NCBI GenBank assembly: GCA_963728985.1
Contig: CAVSME010000003.1
Location: 1,302,001-1,366,000, forward strand
Reading direction: 5' to 3'
Source: DASXAI01 sp963728985
GTDB lineage: Bacteria; Actinomycetota; Acidimicrobiia; Acidimicrobiales; Ilumatobacteraceae
DNA: 64,000 nucleotides
Shown: piece by piece, positions 8,803 through 17,542 of the stretch
Position numbering within the stretch: the first letter of the stretch is position 1
Layout of the letters: each line of letters starts with the position of its first letter
Made by a program: the position numbers and the translations under genes
The notes under the pieces: model-generated
The model's input: the letters and a program-made list of their open reading frames with translations, nothing else
What the model was told of the DNA's origin: nothing
Database searches by the model: none

Positions 8803-9058
8803 GTCGAAATCCCTCCCGTTCCGCTTCAGGGTTTCTGCCGTTCACGGATGTTCGCCGGCGTTCAGCGTTTCGCCTGAGCAGGAAACGGCCACCGCCTCTG
8901 GTCGAGCGAGGCCGACTCACGTGCGGTTGACGAGGGGGTTGCGCTTCCCCGATCAGCGACACCGAGGTGCCGAGCTTCAGCCTCGCCGGGCCGGCTGAGG
9001 TCGATTGGCGCGTCCGGACCTACGACGACAAAGCTCGGCCGCGGACCGGGGGGCGCCG

Positions 9059-9442
9059 ATGAGAGCCGACATGGCGAAGCAGGCCGCGATCACGCAGGAT
9101 CTCAAGCGCTACATCTGGCTGAACAACATCGCTCCGCTCGCCAGTGACGAGCTGATCGAGGAGCACCGCCGGAACCCGCTCGGACTCCACAGCGCCGATC
9201 TGGACAGGGTGCTGTACTTCCTGCGGGGCGATCCGGTGCCTGACGTGCCCCGCCTCGTCGTGGTGATCGTGAAGCCCGAACAGGAGTGGGCGATCGGTGA
9301 GCACTCACGGCAGAAGGGCGTACCCGTCCTCGTCCGGGAGGGCATCTACGAGAGCGTCGAGGAGATCGAGCACGCGGTCTTCCTCGAACGGCTCGCCGCC
9401 GTCCAAGCGACGTACGGATCGCCCGAACGGCAGGTGACCTGA
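9059..9442 (+). CDS. dmfA1: N,N-dimethylformamidase small (alpha) subunit
   Basis: About 127 residues from the ATG at 9059, which follows a G-rich Shine-Dalgarno-like stretch; another ATG lies at 9071. It is a small mainly helical protein with ITQDLKRYIWLNNIAPLASDELI and VVIVKPEQEWAIGEH segments. The size and position directly upstream of the large subunit match the alpha subunit (about 132 residues) of characterised dimethylformamidases, which are heteromeric. In those enzymes the small subunit stabilises the large one. Its stop is 1 bp from the next start, so the subunits should be coexpressed. Confidence 0.8.
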   Translation: MRADMAKQAAITQDLKRYIWLNNIAPLASDELIEEHRRNPLGLHSADLDRVLYFLRGDPVPDVPRLVVVIVKPEQEWAIGEHSRQKGVPVLVREGIYESVEEIEHAVFLERLAAVQATYGSPERQVT

Positions 9443-9443
9443 C

Positions 9444-11774
9444 ATGGGACGCATCGTGATCAACTCGGCCCAGTACGAGCCGAAGCCGATCGTCGGGTAC
9501 GCCGACCAGGTGAGTGCCGCCCCCGGCGACACCGTGCGCTTCATGGTCAGCTGCGACGGCGCCCCGTCATTCCAGGCACAGCTCGTCCGGCTCATCCACG
9601 GTGACCTGCACGGCGATGGGCCCGGCTTCAAGGAGACCGAGATCGACGACGCGACGCTCAACGGCCGGCACCGTGGGCGGAAGCAGGACACCTATCCCGG
9701 GTCGTACGCGCGCATCCCGGCGTCCCCCGATCTCGACAGCCTGCAGAGCCTCACCCTGCAGGTGCACGTCTGGGCGACCACGCCCGAAGCCGACCGCGAG
9801 CAAGCGATCCTGGCGAAGTGGTCCGACGACGAGGAGCGGGGATGGGCCCTGTTCCTCCGGCCCGACGGCCGGCTGGCGTTCAAGTGCGGCACCGGCGCCA
9901 GCGTCGAGACGATCGAGGCCGGTGCCCCGCTGGTGACCGGGCTCTGGTACTCGATCACGCTCACCTTCGACGGCACCGGACGGACGGTCCGCCTGGTGCA
10001 GCGGGCGCTCCCCGGCTCATACAGCTCCCGCCTCGCCTTCCGGGACCCATCGGGCGCCTTTGATGCTCGGTCGGACGCCCAGTTCACGGCCGAGCTGCCG
10101 GCGACCGTGGGCATCCCGCTGACGCTCGCCGCGTGGAGCCAGATCAGGCTGGGGTCCGGTCGGGAGGTGGCCGCCGCGTTCTTCAACGGGAAGCTGGATC
10201 GCCCTCGCATCGCCTCGCGAGCGGTCGCGATGGAAGACGCCGTCGCCATGGTCCACAACCCGACCCTGGTGGGTGACGTGTTGGCGGCCTGGGACTTCGG
10301 CCTCAACATCACGTCGCAGGGCATCCGCGACTTCGCCACGATCTACGACGTCACGACCAACCGGCGCCACGGTGAGCTGATCAACATGCCGATGCGGGGA
10401 GCGACCGGCCACAACTGGGATAGCACGGAGCACTGCTACCGGCACGCACCGGGCCAGTACGGCGCCATCCACTTCCACGACGACGACCTGGTCGACTGCC
10501 GGTGGGAACCGACCATCACCTGGACCGTGCCGCCCGAGCTCCCGAGCGGGGTCTACGCCCTTCGGGTCCGCGCCGTGATCCAGGACACCGACGAGGAGGA
10601 CTACCTCGTCTTCTTCGTCCGTCCTCCCGCGGGCGTGCGGCGGGCCAAGATCGCCTACATCGCCCCGACCGCCAGCTACCTCGCCTACGCCAACGACCAG
10701 ATGGCGGCGGACGTCGCGTTCATCGAGATGCTTGCCGGGGCGGTGCCCCACATGGGCGAACACGACCTCGCCCGCCACCAGCACCGTGAGTACGGATCGT
10801 CGATGTACGACGTGCACAACGACGGCAGCGGGGTGTGCTACTCGTCCTGGCTGCGACCGCTGCTCACCGTCCGTCCGAAGTACCGGCACTCGGCGTCTCG
10901 CGTCTGGCAGTTCAACGCCGATCTCCACCTCATCGACTGGTTCGACCGCTTCGGCTTCGAGGTGGACGTCGTGACCGACCACGACCTCGAACGGGAGGGG
11001 TTGGGCTTGCTCCGCGGCTACAAGGTGGCGGTCACCGGCAGCCATCCGGAGTACTACAGCGGCTCGATGCTGGACTCGCTGCACGCGTTCGTGGAGTCCG
11101 AAGGCGGGCGGGTGATGTACCTCGGCGGCAACGGCTTCTACTGGGTCACCGCGTTCTCGCCGGAGGATTCGCGCGTCGTCGAGGTGCGCCGCACACACGG
11201 CACAGAGGCGTGGTCGGGCGAGCCGGGCCAGCACCACCTAAGCTTTACGGGGGAGCTGGGCGGGCTGTGGCGTCATCGCGGCCGCGCCCCGCAGAAGCTC
11301 GTCGGCGTTGGGTTCGTGGCCCAGGGCCTCGACGTGTCCACCTACTTCCTCCGGAAGCCGGACTCCAAGCTGGCCCACACCAGCTGGATCTTCGACGGGG
11401 TCGACTACGACGAGAAGATCGGTGACTTCGGGCTCGAGCAGGGTGGCGCGGCCGGGGTCGAGATCGACTGGTACGACCCCCGACTCGGCTCACCGGGGTG
11501 GGCGGCGATCGTCGCCGCTTCCGAAGGTCATTCCCGGCTGATGCTCGAGGTGCGGGAGAACAGCGGTATGACGCTGCCGTACATGGGTGGCGACATGGAC
11601 CCGAACGTCCGCGCCGACATGGTGTACTTCAAATCGGCGAGCGACGGCGCCGTGTTCTCGACCAGCTCGATCTCATGGTGCGGCAGCCTCTCGCACAACG
11701 ACTACAAGAACAACGTCTCGCTCATCATGGAGAACGTCGTCTCGAGGTTCGTGAGCGACGAACCGCTCCCGTAG
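9444..11774 (+). CDS. dmfA2: N,N-dimethylformamidase large (beta) subunit
   Basis: A 776-residue protein, close to the known beta subunit (about 762). Residues about 90-290 are a LamG/concanavalin-like domain (LTLQVHVWATTPE, WALFLRPDGRLAFKCG). The C-terminal half holds the catalytic domain. Characterised DMFase uses a mononuclear iron bound by two Tyr and one Glu; Tyr415 (SYLAYAND), Tyr455 (SSMYDVHND) and Glu536 (GSHPEYYSG) have the expected spacing and context. The enzyme hydrolyses dimethylformamide-type amides to an amine and formate. No dimethylamine-degrading genes follow, so the real substrate may be another small N-substituted amide. Confidence 0.85.
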   Translation: MGRIVINSAQYEPKPIVGYADQVSAAPGDTVRFMVSCDGAPSFQAQLVRLIHGDLHGDGPGFKETEIDDATLNGRHRGRKQDTYPGSYARIPASPDLDSLQSLTLQVHVWATTPEADREQAILAKWSDDEERGWALFLRPDGRLAFKCGTGASVETIEAGAPLVTGLWYSITLTFDGTGRTVRLVQRALPGSYSSRLAFRDPSGAFDARSDAQFTAELPATVGIPLTLAAWSQIRLGSGREVAAAFFNGKLDRPRIASRAVAMEDAVAMVHNPTLVGDVLAAWDFGLNITSQGIRDFATIYDVTTNRRHGELINMPMRGATGHNWDSTEHCYRHAPGQYGAIHFHDDDLVDCRWEPTITWTVPPELPSGVYALRVRAVIQDTDEEDYLVFFVRPPAGVRRAKIAYIAPTASYLAYANDQMAADVAFIEMLAGAVPHMGEHDLARHQHREYGSSMYDVHNDGSGVCYSSWLRPLLTVRPKYRHSASRVWQFNADLHLIDWFDRFGFEVDVVTDHDLEREGLGLLRGYKVAVTGSHPEYYSGSMLDSLHAFVESEGGRVMYLGGNGFYWVTAFSPEDSRVVEVRRTHGTEAWSGEPGQHHLSFTGELGGLWRHRGRAPQKLVGVGFVAQGLDVSTYFLRKPDSKLAHTSWIFDGVDYDEKIGDFGLEQGGAAGVEIDWYDPRLGSPGWAAIVAASEGHSRLMLEVRENSGMTLPYMGGDMDPNVRADMVYFKSASDGAVFSTSSISWCGSLSHNDYKNNVSLIMENVVSRFVSDEPLP

Positions 11775-11776
11775 CC

Positions 11777-12256
11777 GTGCTGCCCGACGAGCGACACCTC
11801 GTGGTCCGGGCGATGACCGGCGACGACGTGGCTGGCGTCCTCGCCATCGAGCGCTCGTCGTACGACGACCCGTGGGGCGCCGACGAGTTCCTGTCCGTGC
11901 TCGCCCAGGACCAGCACCGGCTCGTCGTCGCCTGTGACGGCGGTGGCCCCGTCGGCTACGGCGTGCTTCGCATCGACGACTGGGTGGGCCGGGTCTTGTC
12001 GGTGGCGGTGGATCCGTCGCGCCGCCACCAGGGCGTCGGTCGAGTGCTGATGACCGAGCTGGCCCGGTCCGCGATGGCCGCCGGCAGCCACCGCCTCGAG
12101 CTTGAGGTCCGGTTCAAGAACGCCCCGGCGCGCCGCCTCTACGAGAGCTTGGGCCTCACCGTCCTCGCCGTCCGCCGCAAGTACTACCCGGATGACGACG
12201 CGCTGGTGATGGGGGGCGACCTCGGTGCCGTTCAGAGCCGGAAGATGATCACGTAG
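11777..12256 (+). CDS. GNAT-family N-acetyltransferase (RimI-like)
   Basis: 159 residues from a GTG at 11777, only 2 bp after the dmfA2 stop, so it is probably cotranscribed. The GNAT fold is clear: beta strands VRAMTGDDV and LVVACDGGGPVGYGVLRI, the acetyl-CoA motif A VDPSRRHQGVGRVLM (R/Q-x-x-G-x-G/A type) and motif B RLELEVRFKNAPARRLYESLG. The last segment is typical of RimI-like protein N-acetyltransferases. The target is unknown. Linkage to the amidase could mean it acetylates a released amine, but that is only a positional guess. Confidence 0.82.
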   Translation: MLPDERHLVVRAMTGDDVAGVLAIERSSYDDPWGADEFLSVLAQDQHRLVVACDGGGPVGYGVLRIDDWVGRVLSVAVDPSRRHQGVGRVLMTELARSAMAAGSHRLELEVRFKNAPARRLYESLGLTVLAVRRKYYPDDDALVMGGDLGAVQSRKMIT

Positions 12257-12511
12257 GTGGCAGCGTCGTCGACGGCGGCGCAGCGCACCTGGCGGAACGG
12301 ATCGCGCCGCCGGGACCGTGGCGTCTCACGGTTGGCGCCAGGAAGACGCGCGACGCCCTGCTGGGCAACGTCGAGGCGCACCACGCACTTGCCACGCTGG
12401 CGTACCGATGCCCGTCCCGTGGCTTTCCAACCCATCGAGCGACCCCCGCCGTCGGCCGGTGTGTCAGCCAGTGTCGACCCTTGTTACGCCTGGTCAGCGG
12501 TGGTGCAGCTC

Positions 12512-12555
12512 AGCGCGCTCGGAGGACTCGAACCCCCAACCTTCTGATCCGTAGT
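12512..12555. repeat. att1: leftmost tRNA-Arg 3'-end fragment
   Basis: A 44-bp copy of the 3' part of the tRNA-Arg(ACG) gene found intact at 38106-38178, differing by one deleted G in GGAGGGAC. There is no 5' tRNA half. This is the scar expected at the distal end of an element integrated into that tRNA gene. The anticodon-to-TPsiC region is retained, the usual crossover region of tyrosine integrases. Confidence 0.85.
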
Positions 12556-12577
12556 ACGACGAGAGCCGTAAATAGGT

Positions 12578-12663
12578 GTCAGCACCCGTGCCCATTTCTG
12601 CGCTGTGAGCAGGCCGGACGACACCCGGGCCGTCTACCACTGTGAGCCTCCGTCAGCACCCGT
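12578..12663. repeat. Direct repeats just inside att1 (candidate integrase arm sites)
   Basis: GTCAGCACCCGT occurs at 12578-12589 and again at 12652-12663, 74 bp apart, and CTGTGAGC also occurs twice (about 12603 and 12640). They lie 20-110 bp inside the element from att1, the usual place for integrase arm-type sites. Confidence 0.4.
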
Positions 12664-12896
12664 TAACAGCCGTTTCGCTGCCCCGTTCGCTGCCCGGCTG
12701 ACCGCCAGAGCCGCGTCCGGCGACGCCTCGCCATGTGGGTGACTCCACGGAATCCCGCCGAACCTCCGCCGCCGACACGATCCTGAACGACGACACGACC
12801 AGCCCCCACAAGGCCCCAGGGCTTCGGCTGCAAACCCCCCCTCCTACCGAGAGATCCCTTGCGCCCGTCTAGGGCCCTGTGGAGCCTCTGGTGGCA

Positions 12897-13330
12897 TCCA
12901 TAGGCGAGTACCGCGCGGCGATGCGTGCTTCTGCGCGGATGGAGCGATTCCTCCTCGAAACGCTCGCTGGCGCGACACCCGCTCAGGCCGCCACCGCCCG
13001 GGGTACACCCCGGCACGACTCGCCGATGGGCCGCTGACCCCCCGGTCCGGCGCCGCTTGGAGGACGCCCGCCGTGACGTTCTCACGGCAGTCGGTAACCG
13101 GCTCGCGAGCATTCGACCGCCGCACTCGACAAGCTGCACCTTGTCCAGCTTGACGAGGACGCGTCGCCCGCCGACACATCCGCGCCGCTCAAGCGGTGCT
13201 CCAGCTTCTCCTGCCCGGAGGTGACTGGGGTGGTCGGATTGGCCGACGCCATCGAGATCGAGGCCGCCTCGACGTCATCGAGGGCCAGACCAAGCGCGAC
13301 GAGGACCGGGCCCGCGCCCCTCTCGGCGTG
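12897..13330 (+). pseudogene. Decayed phage-type helix-turn-helix protein
   Basis: A single protein can be read only by switching frames at least three times: first EYRAAMRASARMERFLLETL and AGATPAQAATA (a small-terminase-like HTH start), then RRWAADPPVRRRLEDARRDV, then TAALDKLHLVQLDED, then RAAQAVLQLLLPG, ending in a charged coil with RLDVIEGQTKRDEDRAR. Proteins of this layout are common in actinobacterial phages and integrated elements next to integrases. The accumulated frameshifts show it is no longer functional. The remaining 13330-13536 shows nothing. Confidence 0.65.
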
Positions 13331-13536
13331 ACGTCTGCCCGGACCCGAACGGACGAGGTCTTCCGGCGCATCGAGCGGGCCGAGACCGGTGGCAGCCCCG
13401 GTGGCCTCGTCGGTCCGGAGGGGGACGGGACCTTCGTCAGTGCCAGCTCACCGACATGCGGCGACGGCTCCTGCGAGACGCCCGCCGAGGTGCCCCGTGG
13501 CGCCGAGCACGAGCATCTTGCGTCCGCGGGCGTCGC

Positions 13537-14253
13537 TCATGCGCTGATCGTGCCGTCGAGGATGCGCACCACTCGGTCGCAGTAGTGCGTCATCCGGTCG
13601 TCGTGGGTGACGACGACGGCGGCGGTGCCGCGGTGCTTCATCTCGCGGCGGATCAGCTCCATCACCTGTTCACCGAGATGCGTGTCGAGCGCGCTCGTCG
13701 GCTCGTCGAACAGGACCAGCTCAGGGTCGTTCATGAGCGCCCTGCCGATCGCGACGCGCTGGCGCTGTCCGCCCGACAGCTGGGCCGGGAGGTTCTTCGC
13801 CCGATCCGCGAGGCCGAGCTCGTCGAGCAGTTGATCGGCGCGCTCGCGGGCGACGCTGCCTGTGCGTCGCCCGAGCTCGTCGACCACGAGCAGGTTCTCG
13901 CGGGCGGTCAGGAACGGCACGAGGTTGACCGACTGGAACACGAACCCGACTTTGTTCTGGCGGAACTTGGTGAGCTGCCTCGGCGAGTAACCCGAGATGT
14001 CCTCCCCGCCGACGACGACCTCGCCGTCGGAAGGGGTCAGGAGTCCGCCGGCGATCGAGCAGAGCGTCGTCTTGCCGGAGCCGGAAGGCCCGACGAGGGC
14101 GACGATCTCGTCGGTTGTCACCTCGAGGTTGGCGTGGTCGAGGGCCACGACCTCCTCTTCCGCCATCGGGTAGACCTTGCGCACACCGCGCAACCGCAGC
14201 GCCGTGCCGGCGCTGTTGGAGGCCTTGGTCGTTTGGTTCTGTGAGGTGCTCAT
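13537..14253 (-). CDS. ABC transporter ATP-binding protein (MacB/LolD type)
   Basis: 238 residues from the ATG at 14253, which overlaps the upstream permease stop by ATGA. Walker A GPSGSGKTT, Q-loop VFQSVNLVPFLTARENL, signature LSGGQRQRVAIGRAL, Walker B LVLFDEPTSALD and H-loop VVVTHDDR are all intact. This is the LolD/MacB branch, which powers transport or mechanical work with FtsX-like permeases. With the two permeases upstream it forms a complete three-gene system. The exported substrate is unknown, possibly a lipoprotein, peptide or lipid. Confidence 0.92.
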   Translation of the reverse strand: MSTSQNQTTKASNSAGTALRLRGVRKVYPMAEEEVVALDHANLEVTTDEIVALVGPSGSGKTTLCSIAGGLLTPSDGEVVVGGEDISGYSPRQLTKFRQNKVGFVFQSVNLVPFLTARENLLVVDELGRRTGSVARERADQLLDELGLADRAKNLPAQLSGGQRQRVAIGRALMNDPELVLFDEPTSALDTHLGEQVMELIRREMKHRGTAAVVVTHDDRMTHYCDRVVRILDGTISA

Positions 14254-15362
14254 GAGCCCGTGCCTATCGCTGCGGCCGGATCGACTCGAAGGACCCGGCG
14301 GAGGGAGAATGCGCAACCGATGACGGCCGCGACGAGGAGGAGCGCGGCGCTGGTGAGCACCCGGCTCCCGGAGATGTGGAGCGGGATCGACCCCGGGGGG
14401 ATCAGCGCGTCGATCAGGAAGGCGAGGCCTCCGGCGACGACCGAGGCCACCGCCGTGACGACGACGGCTTGGGCGACGAGGCCGGCGAACAGCGTGCTGC
14501 TGCGGGCGCCGAGCGCCTTGAGCACCCCGTACAGGGAGAGCCGCTCGACGGTGAGCAACGCGAAGAACAACGCCACGACGACACCCGCGATCGCGATCGT
14601 CACACCGATGATCTGATTGAACGTCGACCGCTGCGCACGAACGCCGGGGATCTCCTCGATCGCCTCGGTGATCGTCAGCGACTCGGTGGTGCCGGTGGCA
14701 CGGTCGATCTCATTGGCCAGCTGGTGCACGTCGACGTCGTCGTCGGCCTGAACGACAAGCGCCTGGAAGGCATCGTCCGGTAGTTGCACGTCGGGCCGGT
14801 TGGCCGCCACCACTTCACGCCACGTGCCGGGCGCGGCCCACAAGGTCCCCTGCCCGGAGTAGCTCATGTCGCTGACGAACCCGATCACGGTCACCGGTGA
14901 TCGGGCCGCGCCGAGCCGGATCTCCATCCCGACCTCGATCCCGTCGGCGCGCAGTACGTCGTCGGCGTACACCTCGCCGGGGGCGGGCGGATCGGGGACG
15001 CCCGTGGGTGCCAGCTCGTACCCGAACAAGGCGGTCGCCGCCAGCTCGCGTGGGCCATTGCCGGGCACCCGCGCCCCGAGCTGCACGATTCCGATCCCAC
15101 CGGTGCGAGCGACGCCGGGCACGGCCTCGACCGTCGCCCGCGTGTCGGCCTCGATCCGGCTGCGGGCGAAGGTGGACCGCGCCGTGTCGGAGTAGACGAT
15201 GAGGTCGGCATCCTGGGCGCGCAGGGCTCCGGTCGAACCGCGGATGAGGCCGTCCAGCAGACCGCCGAGGAACATCACCAGCACGGCGACGAGCATCAGG
15301 ATCACGGTGGCGGTGACGAACCGGGCCGGCCGCCGACGGAGCTCGCGGAGCGCGATCTTCAT
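14250..15362 (-). CDS. FtsX/MacB-like ABC permease, second of the pair
   Basis: 370 residues from the ATG at 15362 (MKIALRELRRRPARFVTATVIL). One N-terminal helix, a long extracytoplasmic domain (about residues 50-240), then three C-terminal helices: the MacB/FtsX topology. The start overlaps the stop of the upstream permease by ATGA, and its own stop overlaps the ATPase start by ATGA, so all three are tightly coupled. It probably heterodimerises with its neighbour. Confidence 0.88.
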   Translation of the reverse strand: MKIALRELRRRPARFVTATVILMLVAVLVMFLGGLLDGLIRGSTGALRAQDADLIVYSDTARSTFARSRIEADTRATVEAVPGVARTGGIGIVQLGARVPGNGPRELAATALFGYELAPTGVPDPPAPGEVYADDVLRADGIEVGMEIRLGAARSPVTVIGFVSDMSYSGQGTLWAAPGTWREVVAANRPDVQLPDDAFQALVVQADDDVDVHQLANEIDRATGTTESLTITEAIEEIPGVRAQRSTFNQIIGVTIAIAGVVVALFFALLTVERLSLYGVLKALGARSSTLFAGLVAQAVVVTAVASVVAGGLAFLIDALIPPGSIPLHISGSRVLTSAALLLVAAVIGCAFSLRRVLRVDPAAAIGTGS

Positions 15363-16480
15363 CGTCCGACTCCTGCGCCCGTCGTCGCCAGCACGGGATC
15401 GATTGCCAGCACCCTCCGGGCGGCGAGCAGCGACGACGCCAGACTGAGCGCCATCAACAGTGCCGACCACACCAGCACGACGCCAACGTCGAACCGCAAC
15501 GACAGCGACGTGACGCCGAATAAGGTCAACGGGTAGTACAACGCTGTCCCCAGCACCAGGCCCAGCCCGACGATGACCAGCACCTGAACGAGCAGCGCGC
15601 TCACCAGGCGACCCGCCGGGGCTCCGATCGCCCGAAGCAAGGTCAACGAACCGGCCTTCTGGATGGTGATGATGAGAAAGAACAGACCGGTCACCAGCGG
15701 CACCACCAGGCCGTAGAGCAGGAAGATGATCTGGAACGACTGGCGCACCTGGGCGACACCAGGCGACCGGTCGGCGGCCTGTTCGCGGGTCAGCGCGTCG
15801 AGGTCGTCGCTTCCGGCGTTGATCGCGGTGACCAGCTTGGCCGGTGTGGTGCCCTCGGCCGGTACGACCGCGAGCGCGTTCGGGAGCGGGTCGCCACCAC
15901 CGGGGTTGCGGGCGGCGACAGCGGCGAGGTACGTGTCGTAGCCGACGAACAACGTCGGCGTCACGCTGAGCTGGGCATCGGGCGCCAACCCGACCACCGT
16001 CAGCTCGAGGCCCCCTGGTTCGACGACGATCGTGTCGCCGACGTCGAACCCGTCATCGGCGTCGGCCTCGCTGGCGACCGCCTCGCCCGGCTGCTCGGCG
16101 AGGCGGCCCGCGGTGAGGTAGCGCGGCGAGCCGACGCCCTCGCGTTCGTAGCCGATGATGGTGGCGTCGGCCGGTTCGCCGTCGGCGGTGACTGTGAACG
16201 TGCCCTGCCCGATGTACCCGATCTCGGCGATGCCGGGAGTCGCCCGCACGATCTGTTCGAGGTCGGGGGTGATCACACTGCCTTGCAGCACGCGCTGTCC
16301 GTCGACCGAGTACACGAGCACCGGCGCCGACTGGTTCCGGATGGCACCGACGAATGACGTGACCAGCCCGCTCTGCAACGCTTGCTGGAACAGGATCAAG
16401 AACACCAGCAGCCCGATCGCCGCGATCAACAGGCCGAAGCGGACCCACGCACGTCGCATCTCCTTCAGCGCGAGGAACAT
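15359..16480 (-). CDS. FtsX/MacB-like ABC permease, first of the pair
   Basis: 373 residues from the ATG at 16480 (MFLALKEMRRAWVRFGLL), preferred over an ATG 14 codons upstream because it precedes the basic n-region and first helix. Same 1+3 transmembrane layout as the next permease, with a large extracytoplasmic domain containing GEAVASEADADDGFDVGDTI and a C-terminal TLLRAIGAPAGRLVSALLVQ helix region typical of FtsX. It is the first transport gene after the B12-binding regulator on the same strand, 46 bp apart, so the regulator may head the operon. Confidence 0.88.
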   Translation of the reverse strand: MFLALKEMRRAWVRFGLLIAAIGLLVFLILFQQALQSGLVTSFVGAIRNQSAPVLVYSVDGQRVLQGSVITPDLEQIVRATPGIAEIGYIGQGTFTVTADGEPADATIIGYEREGVGSPRYLTAGRLAEQPGEAVASEADADDGFDVGDTIVVEPGGLELTVVGLAPDAQLSVTPTLFVGYDTYLAAVAARNPGGGDPLPNALAVVPAEGTTPAKLVTAINAGSDDLDALTREQAADRSPGVAQVRQSFQIIFLLYGLVVPLVTGLFFLIITIQKAGSLTLLRAIGAPAGRLVSALLVQVLVIVGLGLVLGTALYYPLTLFGVTSLSLRFDVGVVLVWSALLMALSLASSLLAARRVLAIDPVLATTGAGVGR

Positions 16481-16526
16481 GGACCGGTCCGTAGCATGTC
16501 GGGTCGTTCGCTCACACGCCACACGC

Positions 16527-17444
16527 TCACGGCCGCCTTCCTGCCTCGTGTTCCGCCTCGGTGACGGGGTCGCCGGTGAGCAACCGCGCGCCGACTGCGT
16601 CAGCTATGTCGGGTGACGCGCCCGCACCGGCGAGGGCGAGCGGCGCCACGGCGGCCAGCCGCGCCAGGTCCGAACGGATAGCCGTGAGACAGTCGGGAAC
16701 CGTGGCCGCCACGACGATGAGGTCCGGCGGCGATCGACGTGCGTCGTCGACCAAGTCGACCACCGGCGTGCTCACACCGAAGAAGTCCACCCGCCAGCCA
16801 TAGCGGTTCAAGATGATCCCGAAGATCATGAGGGGAAGGTCGTGGAGCTCGCCGGGTGGGCAGGCGAGGACGGCCCGTGGCCCGTTGCCGTTCCCCCATC
16901 CGCGGGCGAGACCCGCCAGCCGCCCTCGGATGACGTTGCTCGCGAAGTGCTCATGGGCGATCGTCAGCTCGCCGTTCGCCCAGCGCTCGCCCAGGCCGCC
17001 GAGGTACGGCAGCACGACGTCGCGGAGCGCGGCGGCCAACGTGAAGTCCGACATCAACCGGTCGAGCACCGTCTGCGCCGCGGGCTCGTCGAGCGCGTCG
17101 AGCGCGGTCCGCAAGTCTGCCGCCAGCGTGTGGAGTTCGGTCAGGCCCTCTCCGCCGGAGCGGCGGGCACCCACCGCCGGTGCGTTATTCGTCTCACCCT
17201 CGGCGATCGCGGCGCGCGCCGCCTCGGCCGCGCCCAACCCCCGGGCCAGGTGGAACTGCATGCGGCGGACGCGCTCCTCGTCGCCGTCGGAGTAGAGCCG
17301 GAAGCCGCCCGGCGACCGCACCGGGCGCAACAGGCCGTAGCGCGACTCCCACGCGCGCAGGACGTGATCGCTCACGCCCACGCGGCGGCTCAGCTCGCCG
17401 ATCCGCAGAACACCTGGCCCGTCCGGAGCTTGCACGGAGAACAC
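16527..17444 (-). CDS. MerR-type regulator with B12-binding domain (CarH/LitR-like)
   Basis: 305 residues, GTG start at 17444. Residues 13-80 are a MerR HTH (RIGELSRRVGVSDHVLRAWE, GLLRPVRSPGGFRLY). Residues about 105-185 match the helical B12 cap domain, with the family W-x9-EH motif as Trp155, Glu165 and His166. Residues about 188-300 are a Rossmann-like B12-binding domain with the lower-ligand E-x-H motif as Glu199-Leu-His201. In CarH-type regulators adenosylcobalamin promotes tetramer repression and light releases it. All motif residues needed for that are present. It is divergent from a fasciclin lipoprotein gene and adjacent to the ABC exporter. Direct repeats in the intergenic region are the likely operator. 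Confidence 0.85.
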   Translation of the reverse strand: MFSVQAPDGPGVLRIGELSRRVGVSDHVLRAWESRYGLLRPVRSPGGFRLYSDGDEERVRRMQFHLARGLGAAEAARAAIAEGETNNAPAVGARRSGGEGLTELHTLAADLRTALDALDEPAAQTVLDRLMSDFTLAAALRDVVLPYLGGLGERWANGELTIAHEHFASNVIRGRLAGLARGWGNGNGPRAVLACPPGELHDLPLMIFGIILNRYGWRVDFFGVSTPVVDLVDDARRSPPDLIVVAATVPDCLTAIRSDLARLAAVAPLALAGAGASPDIADAVGARLLTGDPVTEAEHEAGRRP

Positions 17445-17454
17445 TCTACAAATA

Positions 17455-17520
17455 TTCGACAGTATCTAGACAACCCTCCTCGCAGTCGCTATCTTTCGAC
17501 AGAACCTAGACAAACCCTCC
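17455..17520. promoter_or_regulatory. Two 25-bp direct repeats, candidate CarH-type operator
   Basis: TTCGACAGTATCTAGACAA (17455) and TTCGACAGAACCTAGACAA (17495) recur exactly 40 bp apart, each followed by an A/C-rich tail ending CCCTCC. They lie between the divergent CarH-like gene and the fasciclin gene. CarH-type tetramers bind arrays of direct repeats over promoters, so the arrangement fits control of both genes. TTCGAC may also serve as a -35-like element. Confidence 0.6.
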
Positions 17521-17542
17521 CGAACACAAGGAGCCCCTCCCC

